A stretch of DNA of 64,000 nucleotides, from the NCBI RefSeq assembly GCF_002101675.1, contig NZ_LQOY01000078.1, forward strand, positions 1 to 64,000. Direction: 5' to 3'. Shown piece after piece: positions 1 through 10,200 of the stretch (its first letter is position 1; every line of letters begins with the position of its first letter). This DNA comes from Mycobacterium gordonae (GTDB lineage Bacteria > Actinomycetota > Actinomycetes > Mycobacteriales > Mycobacteriaceae). Under the pieces are notes generated by a model. It saw only the letters and a list, made by a program, of their open reading frames with translations, did no database searches and was not told the origin of the DNA. The position numbers and the translations under genes are program-made.

Positions 1-3000
1 GTCGGCGGTGATGCCGGGGCGGGTGGAGCCGCCGGCGCCACCGCGTTCTTGGGGGCAGCAGGTCACGCAGGCGCGGCCGGTATGGGCGGGACCGGCGGTG
101 CAGGCGGCACCGGCGGCGGCGGCGCTACCGGTTCGGCGGATGGCGGGCACGGCTTCAACGGCGGGGGCGGCGGCACCGGTGGCACCGGTGGCAACGCCGC
201 CCCGGGTGGCGTCAATGGCAGTGGCGGTGCCGGGGGTGTGGGTGGCATCGGCGGTAACGGAGGAACCGGCAGTTCTGGTGTCGGCTTGCATCTGCCGGGC
301 GGAACCGGTGGCGATGCCGGCAACGGCGGAGCGGGCGGCTCCGGCGGGCACACCGGCACCGGCGGCACCGGCGGCAACGTCGGTGCCGCCGGTACCGGTG
401 GCGCCGGCGGAACGGGAGGCGCCGGTGGCACCGGTGACACCGGAGCCGGCGGCGCGGTAGGCGAGGCGGGAGGCATCGGCGGACACGGCGGTGTCGGCGG
501 CACCGGTGGTGCTGCCGTCGCCGGCCGCACCAACGGCAACGGCGGTGCTGGTGGCGCCGGCGGTATCGGTGGCAGTGGCGGCGCCGGTGGTTCGGGCGTC
601 GGCTTGGGCCTGGCTGGTGGTGGCGGCGGCGAGGGTGGCGCCGGGGGTGCCGCCGGAGCCGGCGGGCACGCTGGCAGCGGAGGCACCGGCGGGAGTGCCG
701 GAAATGCGGGCACCGGCGGTCTGGGCGGGCGGGGCGGTGACGGTGCGGCCGGTGACCACGGAGTCAACGGCACCGGTGGCGGGCCCGCTGGTGCCGGCGG
801 TACCGGCTTCGCCGGCGGTCAGGGCGGCAAGGGCGGAGCGGGCGGGGCCAGCGGAGTCGGTGGGACCAACGGCAGCGGCGGTGCCGGTGGCAGCGGCGCC
901 GCAGGCGGTGACGGCGGTGATGGCGGCTCGGGCGTCGGACGGGACTTAATCGGCGGCGCCGGCGGAGACGGTGGTGCCGGCGGCGACGCCGGAGCCGGTG
1001 GATCGGCAGGGGGCGGCGGGACCGGCGGCCTGAACGGAAAGGCGGGCAACGGCGGCCTGGGCGGCAACGGTGGTCAAGGCGGTGTCGGTGACAGCGGTGC
1101 CACCGGAGCCGGCGGCGGCACCGGGGGCAGCGGCCTGGCTGGCGGCAACGGCGGCAACGGCGGACATGGCGGCAGCAGCGGTGCCGGCGGCACCAACGGC
1201 ACCGGCGGCCTCGGCGGCAACGGCGGCGCGGGCGGCGCAGGCGGCGACGGTCATTCGGGGGTCGGCCTGGGGTTGGCCGGAGGCGCAGGCGGTGACGGCG
1301 GCGCCGGCGGAAACGCTGGGACCGGTGGCCTCGTCGGCACCGGGGGCACCGGCGGTCAGGATGGAAACTTCGGCAGCGGCGGCCTAGGCGGCAATGGTGG
1401 ACACGGCGGCACCGGTGACAGTGGTCCCGTCGGCGCGGCCGGCGGCATCGGCGGCGACGGTCTGGCCGGCGGCAAAGGCGGCAACGGCGGACACGGCGGC
1501 AGCAGCGGCAACGGCGGCACCAATGGCATCGGCGGCCTCGGCGGGAACGGTGGCGCCGGCGGTGCGGGCGGCGACGGTGGGTCCGGGGTCGGCAAATTCC
1601 TGGGCGGCGGTGACGGTGGCAACGGCGGCAACGGCGGCAACGCCGGCGCTGGAGGCCTGGTCGGTGCTGGCGGCACCGCCGGCCACGACGGCAATGCAGG
1701 CACCGGCGGTCAAGGCGGCAGCGGCGGCAACGGGGGCACCGGTGACAGCGGCGCCGCCGGAGGCGACGGCTACCTCGGCGGCAGGGGCGGTAACGCCGGT
1801 GATGGCGGCACTAGCGGCAACGGCGGCATCAACGGCAGCGGCGGTCAAGGTGGGAACGGTGGAGCCGGCGGCGCCGGGGCTAACGGTGCATCCGGCGTCG
1901 GCCTGCAAATGGCCGGCGGCAACGGCGGCAACGGCGGCAATGGCGGCAACGCGGGGGGCGGCGGTCTCGCCGGCGCCGGCGGCACCGGGGGCACCGCTGG
2001 CAACGCAGGCACCGGGGGTCTCGGCGGCGACGGCGGCAACGGTGGAGCCGGTGACAGCGGCGCCGCCGGCAGCGGCGGAGGCCCCGCTGGCGCCGGCAAG
2101 GCGGGATTCGCCGGCGGCCGAGGTGGCAATGGCGGCTCCGGCGGCTACAGCGGTGCCGGCGGCACCAACGGGAGCGGCGGCATGGGCGGCAGTGGCGGCA
2201 TCGGTGGTGCCGGTGGGGACGGCGGATCGGAAGTCGGCACCTTCCTCGGCGGCGGTGCCGGTGGGATTGGTGGAGACGGCGGCGCCGCCGGGGCCGGCGG
2301 CGCGGTGGGCGTCGGGGGCACCGGAGGCCACAACGGCAACTACGGCTCCGGCGGTCTCGGGGGCAACGGCGGCAACGGCGGCAACGGCGCCGAAGCAGGC
2401 ACGGGTGGCCACGGCACCGGCCTGGATGGCGGCAAGGGCGGCGCCGGCGGCGCCGGCGGAAGCAGCGGCACCGGCGGCACCAACGGCAGCGGCGGGAACG
2501 GCGGCGACGGCGGCACCGGCGGCAAGGGCGGCCCCGGCAGTACCGACGTCGGCGGAGACATGACCGGTGGTACCGGCGGGAAAGGCGGTGAAGGCGGCAT
2601 AGGCGGCAACAGCGGTACCGGCGGCGTCAACGGGAACGGCGGCGAGGGCGGCGACGGTGGCACTGGAGGCGGCGGGGGCACCGGAACCTCAGGTGTCGGC
2701 CGGCACATGACCGGCGGCGCCGGCGGCGATGGCGGCGCCGGCGGCAACGCGGGCGCGGGCGGTCTGGGCAGGCCCGGGGGGACCACCGGAAACGCAGGCA
2801 ATGGCGGCACCGGCGGCACCGGCGGACAGGGGGCGCCGGCGACAACGGTGACCCCGCGACCGTCGGTGGTATCGGTGGAACCGGGTTCGCCGGTGGCGCC
2901 GGCGGCATCGGCGGCACAGGCGGCAACAGCGTGGTCGGCGGCACCAACGGCAGCGGCGGCGCCGGCGGTATCGGCGGATCCGGTGGCACCGGCGGCGCCG

Positions 3001-5582
3001 GTGGATCCGGCGTCGGCTTACAGCGGGTCGGCGGGGATGGCGGCACCGGCGGAAGCGGTGGCAAAGCCGGCACAGGTGGTCAAGCAGGCAGCGGCGGCAG
3101 CGGCGGCGTTACCGGAACCGACGGGTTCGGCGGCCGCGGTGGCAACGGCGGCGCAGGCGGGACCGGCGACACGGGCGCCAACGCCGTTGGGAGCAGCGCC
3201 GGCGGCGCCGGCCTTGCAGGCGGAAACGGCGGGACTGGGGGAGCCCCCGGTGCCAGCAGCGCGATCGGCCGTGGAGGCGACGCCGGCAACGGCGGCCGCG
3301 GCGGTACCGGCGGCAACGGCGGCTCGGGCGGTCACGCGACTTTTGATCCCGGCGGCGCCGGTGGTGGCGGCGGCAACGGCGGTGTCGGCGGCGCCGGCAG
3401 CGCCGCAACCAACGGCGGCAACGCGGGCAGCGGTGGTGCCGGCGGCAGTGGAGGCAACGGCGGCACCGGAGGCCTCGGGTATAGCGGGGCAGACCCCGGC
3501 GGCGTCGGCGGCACCGGTGGCAACGGCGGCAACGGCGGTATTGGCGGTACGGCCACCGGCGGTGGTGACGGGGGCGCTGGCGGTGACGGTGGCAGCAGCG
3601 GGATCGGCGGCCAAGGCGGCAACCTCCCCAACTTCGGCACCGGTGGCAATGGCGGCAACGGCGGGATGGCCGGGAACGGTGGCGCTGGTGGCAACGCAAC
3701 CAACGGCGGCGATGCAGGCGACGGCGGAAATGGCGGCCAGGCCGGCGGTGGCGGCAGCGGTGGCACCAGTACTGCAAGTTACCAAGGCGGCAATGGCGGC
3801 AACGGCGGAACCGGCGGCGGCGGCGGCAACGGCGGCACAGCCACGGGCGGCGGCAGCGGCGGCAAGGGCGGCAGCGGCGGTGGCGGCGGCATCGCCGGGG
3901 CCGGCGCCAGCGCTGGCTTTCCAACGGGTAACGGCGGCAACGGCGGCAACGGCGGCAACGGCGGGGCCGGCGGGACCGGCGGTGCAGCCACCGGCGGCGG
4001 CAACGGGGGCAGCGGCGGCAATGGCGGCAACGCCGGCATCGCCGGGAATGCCGGGAATGGAGGCAGCGGCGCCGACGGATATACCCCTCGCGGTGGCGTC
4101 GGAGGCAGCGGAGGCAACGGCGGCGCGGGCGGTGCGGGCGGCAGTACTGACGTCGGCCTCGGCGGGAATGGCGGCAACGGCGGCACCGGTAACAATGGCG
4201 GCACCGGCGGCAATGTCGCCATCAATCAGGGCGGCGGCGGCGGCATCGGCGGCACCGGCGGCGACGGCGGCACCGGCGGCACCGGCGGCACCGGCGGCAC
4301 CGCAACCAACGGCGGCACCGCCGGCAACGGCGGGGCCGGCGGTAACGCCGGCAACGGCGGCGGCGGCGGCAGCGCGACCGGGAATATTCCCACCAGCGGC
4401 AGGGGCGGCGACGGCGGTAAAGGCGGCACCGGGGGCCTTGGGGGCACCGCAACCAACGGCGGCAGCGCCGGCAACGGCGGTGCCGGCGGTAACGGCGGTA
4501 TCGGCGGGGCCACCGAGGCCACGTTCGGTCCCGGCGCTGCTGGCAGCGGCGGCATGGGCGGAGACGGTGGCGACGGCGGCGGCGGCGGTACAGCAACTGG
4601 GGGCGGCCACGGCGGAGACGGCGGCTTAGGCGGCAGCGCCGGCGTCGGCGGCGACGGCGGCTTCGGTGGCAGCAACTCCGGCGGCAGCGCCGGCAATGGC
4701 GGCGGTGGCGGCACCGGCGGCACCGGCGGTATCGGCGGCACGGCGAACGACCATGGCAAAGCAGGCGCCGGCGGCGCCGGCGGCGCCGGCGGCGGTGGCG
4801 GCACCGGCGGGAAGGCGCGGAGCGTCGTCGGCGCCGGCGGTACCGGTGGCAACGGTGGTGTCGGTGGTGCTGGCGGCGCCGCAGAGGGCGGCGGCGACGG
4901 CGGCGCCGGCGGCAGCGGCGGCAACAGCGGTGTGGGTGGTGTGGGCGGCGCCAGTACCAGCTTCGGTACCGGCGGTGCCGGGGGCAAAGCCGGCACCGGA
5001 GGCGCCGGTGGCGCGGGCGGCGCGGCAACTGGCGGTGGCGATGGCGGCACCGGCGGCAGCGGCGGTACCGGTTCTGCTGGCGGCAGCGGCGGCTCCGGCA
5101 GCATCGCCGTCCTTGGTGGCTCAGGCGGCACTGGCGGCACCGGCGGACTAGGGGGCGTCGGCGGCGCGGCAACCGGCGGTGGTGACGGCGGCACCGGCGG
5201 CAACGGCGGTGGCAGCGGAGTCGGTGGCGTGGGCGGCAACGCCTTCGGATCTGCCGGCACGGGCGGCGCCGGCGGCGCTGGCGGGAGCGGCGGAAAGGCG
5301 GGTGGCGGCGGCAACGCCGACCTCGGCGTGGGCGGCAATGGTGGGGTCGGCGGCATCGGCAGCACCGGAGGCACCGGCGGAAACGGCACCGTCGCCGGCG
5401 GTAAAGGCGGCGACGGCGGCAATGGGGGGAACGGCGGCGACGGCGGCGACGGCGGCACCTCCGGTGGCACTGGCGGCGCCGGCAGCGTTCACGGCAGCGG
5501 CGGCGGCGGCGGGACGCCCGGCGGCGCCACCGGCGGCCCGGGGATTGACGGCGTCGACGGCACCGACGGCCACATCATCTGA
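1..5582 (+). CDS. PE_PGRS-type glycine-rich protein, C-terminal part, with an apparent frameshift
   Basis: The reading frame is open at base 1, so the N-terminal PE domain lies outside the window. The product is almost entirely Gly-Gly-X triplets, rich in Ala, Asn and Thr, as in the PGRS domain of mycobacterial PE_PGRS proteins, which are exported by type VII secretion and act at the cell surface or in the host. From 1 to about 2830 the Gly-rich frame is codon phase 1. From about 2832 to the TGA at 5580-5582 it is phase 3 and ends in GTDGHII. The switch sits in a G run at 2829-2833. If unrepaired, phase 1 runs on as an Ala/Pro-rich tail to a stop at 4627-4629. A sequencing error, a true pseudogene and phase variation all remain possible. 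It converges on accD4. Confidence 0.85.
207..3060 (+). repeat. PGRS higher-order repeat with a period of about 310-340 bp
   Basis: A Gly-Gly-Thr-Asn-Gly (or Val/Ile-Asn) landmark recurs near 207, 526, 863, 1190, 1517, 1826, 2162, 2477, 2624 and 2942. Each unit also carries a SGVGxxL/M-type landmark and, in most, a GDSG landmark. Most spacings are 309-337 bp; one unit, near 2477-2624, is only about 147 bp. The block ends soon after the frame switch. Confidence 0.7.
2829..2833 (+). other. Homopolymer G5 at the PE_PGRS frame switch
   Basis: Upstream of this run the Gly-Gly-X pattern is read in phase 1; downstream it is read only in phase 3. Adding one G would give Gln-Gly-Gly-Ala-Gly-Asp-Asn-Gly and a continuous PGRS frame. 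A one-base loss in the G run is therefore the simplest explanation, by mutation or by sequencing/assembly error. Confidence 0.75.
3540..5300 (+). repeat. PGRS short-period repeat, about 145 bp
   Basis: A GGxAT(G/N)GG landmark (for example [11 protein letters not shown]) recurs near 3543, 3687, 3832, 3983, 4285, 4441, 4586, 4736, 4876, 5018 and 5162. Spacing is 140-156 bp, with one position degenerate. This architecture differs from the first half of the gene. Confidence 0.65.
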
Positions 5583-5602
5583 GGTGGGCGCCTAACCCCG
5601 CC

Positions 5603-5658
5603 GAGCAGACGCTAAAGCGCCCATTTCGGCACGAAATTGGGCGCTTTAGCGTCTGCTC
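5603..5658. terminator. Long perfect hairpin between convergent PE_PGRS and accD4
   Basis: The arms at 5603-5623 and 5638-5658 are perfect 21-bp inverted repeats with core GCAGACGCTAAAGCGCCC. The loop can extend the stem further with one bulge. It lies between two converging stop codons, so it probably acts as a bidirectional terminator. A related hairpin is at 26369-26426. Confidence 0.75.
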
Positions 5659-5669
5659 GCGCCAGGTAA

Positions 5670-7253
5670 CTAGACCGGGATCAACCCGTGCTTGCGCGCC
5701 AGCCGTGTCCAGCTTTGCTTGTCGCGCAGCAGGTGCAACGACCTGCGCAGCAACAATCGGGTCTGGTGCGGGTCGATCACCGCGTCGATGAAGCCACGCT
5801 CGGCGGCGATCCACGGAATCGCCATGTTGAGGTTGTAGCCCTCGATGAAGTCCTTCTTGATCTTCTGGACCTCGGGAGCGGTCGGGTCCGGGAAGCGCTT
5901 CACCAGCAATTGCGCTGCGCCCTCCGCGCCGATCACCGCGATGCGCGCCGTGGGCCAGGCGAAGTTGAAGTCGGCGGTCAGCTGCCGCGAGCCCATCACC
6001 GCGTACGCGCCCCCGTAGGACTTGCGGATCGTGATGGTCACCTTCGGCACGTCGGCCTCGACCACGGAGTACAGGAACCGGCCGCCGCGCTTGATGATGC
6101 CCCGCTTCTCCTCCTCGGCGCCGGGCAGGAACCCGGGGGTGTCCACCACGAACACCAGCGGGATCTGGAACGAGTCGCAGAACCTGATGAATCGCGCCGC
6201 CTTGTCGGAGGCCTCGTTGTCGATGGCCCCGGACAGGTGCATGGGCTGGTTGGCGATCACGCCCACCGGGCGCCCGTCGACCCGGGCGTAACCGGTGATG
6301 ATGGCCGGCCCGTGCTGCGCCGCGACCTCCAGGAAGTCGCCGTCGTCGAAGATGCGCAACAGGATCTCGTGCATGTCGTAGGCCGCGTTGTCGGAGTCCG
6401 GCACGATCGAGTCGAGTTCCAGGTCGGTCGGGGTGACCTCGGGTTCGAGTCCGGGATTGATGACCGGCGGCTTGGTGAAGCAGTTCGACGGCAGGAACGA
6501 CAGGAATTCGCGTACGTACTGGAATGCCTCGGCCTCGGAGTTCACCACCTGGTGGATGTTGCCGTAGCGCGCCTGCGCGTCGGATCCGCCGAGCTCGTCG
6601 AGGGTGACGTCCTCGCCGGTGACCTCGCGGATGACGTCGGGACCGGTGACGAAGAAGTAGCCCTGGTCGCGCACCGAGACCAGCAGGTCGTCCTGGATCG
6701 GCGAATAGACCGCTCCCCCGGCGCATTTGCCGAAGATCAGGGAGATCTGCGGCACCACCCCGGACAGCGCCTCGTGTCGCTGACCCAGCTCGGCGTACCA
6801 GGCCAGCGAGGTGACCGCGTCCTGGATGCGGGCTCCGCCGGAGTCCTGGATGCCGACGATCGGGCAGCCGACCATGGCACACCACTCCATCAGCCGGGCC
6901 ACCTTGCGGCCGAACATCTCACCGACCGTGCCCTGGAAGACAGTCTGGTCGTGCGAGAACACCCCGACCGGGCGGCCGTCGATGAGCGCGTGCCCGGTGA
7001 CCACGCCATCGCCGTACAGCGCGTTGGGATCACCCGGGGTCTTGCACAGCGCCCCGATCTCGAAGAAGCTGCCCGGATCGACCAGCGCGTGCACCCGGGC
7101 CCGGGCGCTGGGGATGCCCTTCTTGTCGCGCTTGGCCGCGGCCTTCTCGCCGCCCGGCTCCTTGGCCTGCTCCAGACGAGCCCGCAGCTCGGCCAGCTTC
7201 TCGGCGGTGGAATGCACGACGATCGGAGCCGGCTCCGGAGCTAATTCCGTCAC
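5670..7253 (-). CDS. accD4: Acyl-CoA carboxylase beta subunit AccD4
   Basis: A 527-residue carboxyltransferase subunit, close to the M. tuberculosis length. It is known to work with AccA3/AccD5/AccE5 to make the 2-carboxyacyl-CoA (C24-C26) extender used by Pks13 in mycolic acid condensation in the cytosol. Both crotonase-like halves are visible, with Gly-rich CoA/oxyanion stretches such as SGGARIQD (N-terminal half) and the [10 protein letters not shown] and [11 protein letters not shown] region (C-terminal half). The start is GTG at 7253, directly after the pks13 TAA with no gap. It is the last gene of the fadD32-pks13-accD4 operon, so translational coupling is likely. Confidence 0.95.
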   Translation of the reverse strand: MTELAPEPAPIVVHSTAEKLAELRARLEQAKEPGGEKAAAKRDKKGIPSARARVHALVDPGSFFEIGALCKTPGDPNALYGDGVVTGHALIDGRPVGVFSHDQTVFQGTVGEMFGRKVARLMEWCAMVGCPIVGIQDSGGARIQDAVTSLAWYAELGQRHEALSGVVPQISLIFGKCAGGAVYSPIQDDLLVSVRDQGYFFVTGPDVIREVTGEDVTLDELGGSDAQARYGNIHQVVNSEAEAFQYVREFLSFLPSNCFTKPPVINPGLEPEVTPTDLELDSIVPDSDNAAYDMHEILLRIFDDGDFLEVAAQHGPAIITGYARVDGRPVGVIANQPMHLSGAIDNEASDKAARFIRFCDSFQIPLVFVVDTPGFLPGAEEEKRGIIKRGGRFLYSVVEADVPKVTITIRKSYGGAYAVMGSRQLTADFNFAWPTARIAVIGAEGAAQLLVKRFPDPTAPEVQKIKKDFIEGYNLNMAIPWIAAERGFIDAVIDPHQTRLLLRRSLHLLRDKQSWTRLARKHGLIPV

Positions 7254-10200
7254 TTACTTCCCTACCTCACTAGCCACTTCGGATTCGATCTCGTCCAGCG
7301 CGCGACTCATGTGTTCGCCCACCTTGGCGATGATCGGCTCGTCGATGGCCTGAATGTGCTCACCACCGATCGGCACGACCTCCAGGTCGGCGACGTACTC
7401 GCCCCAGCCGCCATCCGGCTTGCGGATGCCGTACCGCGGCTCGAACATGATCGCGTCGTCATGGTATCGATCGGCCATGTAGAGGGTGACGTGGCCATCG
7501 AACGGCTGGATTTCGGCGGTGTCGATCGCCCGGTTGTCCAGGTACGACGTGCGCTGATGCTCGATGATGCCGGCCGGGATCTGCACGCCGCTCTGGCTGA
7601 CGGCGTCCAGCACGAACCGCACCTGGCCGTCGTCGTCGAGCTCCTCGAGCTGCTCGTACGGGATCGCCGGGATGGTGACGTTGAACGTCTTCTCGGCGAA
7701 CTTGGCGTAGCGGTCCCAGCGCTTGCGGACCTCTTCCTTGGTTTGCGGGATCTCCTCACCGGCGCGCACCGCGTCGATCAGGCCGACCCAGCGCACGTCC
7801 TTGCCCAGCCGCTTCAGCCCGATCGCACAGGCGTAAGCCAGCACCCCGCCCAGCGACCAGCCGGCCAGGATGTAGGGCCCGTCGCCCTGCATCTCGATCA
7901 GCTTCGGGACGTATTGCGCGGCACGCTCTTCGATCGACCCCTCGACTCGTTCGAAGCCGTACATCGGGGTGTCCGCCGGCAGCCGCTTGAGCAGCGGCTC
8001 GTACACCACCGTCGAGCCACCGGCCGGGTGGAACACGAACACCGGTGTGCGCGTGCTGCCCTCCTGCCGTGGCCGCAACGTGCGCACGAAGCCGTCGACC
8101 ACGCCGGCCTCCAGGTAGTTGCGCACCTTCTCGGCCAGCGCCTCGATGTTCTCCGAGGTCTGCACATCCTCGACGGTGATCGGGCCTTCGGCACGCTCGG
8201 AGAGCCGCTGCGCCATCTTGGCGGCCTTCTCGTCATCCAGCTTGGGCAACGGGTTGAAGATGCCGCCGGCGGACTTGCCGGTGACAACGGCCCAGGTCGC
8301 GAAGACGACGCGCTCGGCGGCGTCCCGGGGCGGGACGTCGGAGTTGAGCGCCTTGGCGACCGCCTCCTGGCTGAGTGCCCCGGCCGTGGGTTTCTCGCCA
8401 TTCCCGGCGGCGCCGTTGGTGCCCGGGCCGGACGGATCTGTCGGCGGCGGCGGGATCGGCACGTCGGACGGCGGGGGCGCCTCCGAGGCGGGTTCGGGCT
8501 GCGTTTGGGGCTCTGCCTGCGGGTCCGGCGCCGGGGCCACCAGGCTGGCCGGCGACGCACCGCTGAGCAACTCGGCCTGCGCTCGCGCGATCTCCTCGGC
8601 GGTCTGCGTCTTCTGGTACTCGTGCAGCTGCTCGACCTCGTCGCGGTGCTCGATCGCGTACTCGATCAGCTTCTCCACGGCATACAGGTTCGCGTCGCGC
8701 ACCGCCGTCAGCTGGATCGGCGGCAGGTCGAAGTCGTACTCGACGCGGTTCTTGATCCGCACGGCCATCAGCGAGTCCAGGCCGAGCTCGATCAGCGGCA
8801 CCTCCCAGGGCAGGTCCTCGGGCTCGTAGCCCATGGCCGCCGCCACGATGGTGCCCAGGCGCTCGGCGATGGTCTCGCCGGAATCGGGAGACCACCGGCC
8901 CACGTCGGACGGCAGGTACCGGTTGGTCAGGCTGTCGGTCAGCGTCTCGGCGGCGTCCTCCTCGACAGGCGCCACCGCAGTGGACTCGGCGGCCACAGCG
9001 GTACCGGCCCCGACCGCCACCGGCAGCACCGCCTCGGCACCGCCGCGGGCCACCAGGGCGTCGTAGACCAGCGTGAAGGACTCGTCGATGCGGGCGTGCA
9101 CCTGCACCGAAGCCCCGCCGGGATGACGCGTCAGCGTCGTCACCAACCGGGCACCCTCACCGGGCACCGCCCGCTGCTCGGCGGCCGTCACAGCGGCGTC
9201 CGGCAGCACCGCCGTCGCGGCGGCTTTGACCAGCGCGACGAGATCGGGGGTCCGCTCCCGCGGCGAGTACTCCCACACATGGCGACCGTCCGGCAGGGCG
9301 ACGTGCGCGCCCGGCATCAGGATCGAGCCATCCCCGGCGAAATGCGCGTCCAGCCAGTGCTCTTTGCGCTTGAACCGGGTCGGCGGGATGTTCGCGTAAT
9401 CTTCCGGGCCAGCAGCCCGGGTGAACAATGTCCGCACGTCCAGGTCGTGGCCGTGCACGAACAGCTGGGCCATGGTCGAGATCATCGACTCGACCTCGTC
9501 CTGCTTGCGGGCCAGCGTCGGGATCAGCTGGGCGTCATGCAGCCCGGCCGACGCCGTCGTCAGACCGACCTGCATCAAGGCCACCGGGTTGGGCGCCAGC
9601 TCCAGGAAGGTGGTGTGCCCGCTGTCGACGGCGTTGCGGATGCCGTGGGTGAAGTAGACGCTGTGGCGCAGGCCCTTCTTCCAGTAGTCGACGTCGTGGA
9701 TGGGCTCGCTACCGGGCTTGATGTAGCGGCCCTCGTGCACCGTGGAGTAGATACCGCAGGTCGGGCTCATCGGCTTGATGCCCTGCAACTCGGCGGCCAG
9801 TTCACCGAGCAGCGGGTCCATCTGCTGGGTGTGGCTGGCGCCCTTGGTCTGGAACTTGCGGGCGAACTTGCCCTCGGATTCCGCGCGGGCGATGATCGCG
9901 TCCACCTGCTCGGGCGGGCCGCCGATGACGGTCTGGGTGGGCGCGGCGTAGACGCACACTTCCAGGTCGGGGAAGTCGGAGAACACCGTCTTGATCTCGT
10001 CGGCGGAGTACTCCACCAGCGCCATCAACCGGATGTACTCGCCGAACAGCATCGCCTCGCCCTCACCCATCAGGTGCGAGCGCGAGCAGATGGTGCGGGT
10101 GGCGTCTTGCAGCGACAGGCCGCCGGCGAAATACGCCGACGCCGCCTCACCGAGGGACTGCCCGACCACCGCGGCGGGCTTGGCGCCGTGGTGCTTGAGC

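Noticed and set aside
63..5573. Several long open frames on the minus strand and other plus frames inside the PGRS region, rich in Pro, Arg or Ala
   Set aside because: They are shadows of the GC-rich Gly codons (GGN read in other frames) with no family features.
1..5582. Dense short direct repeats that might look like a CRISPR array or VNTR block
   Set aside because: They follow the Gly-Gly-X codon pattern of a PGRS gene and lack fixed repeats with unique spacers.
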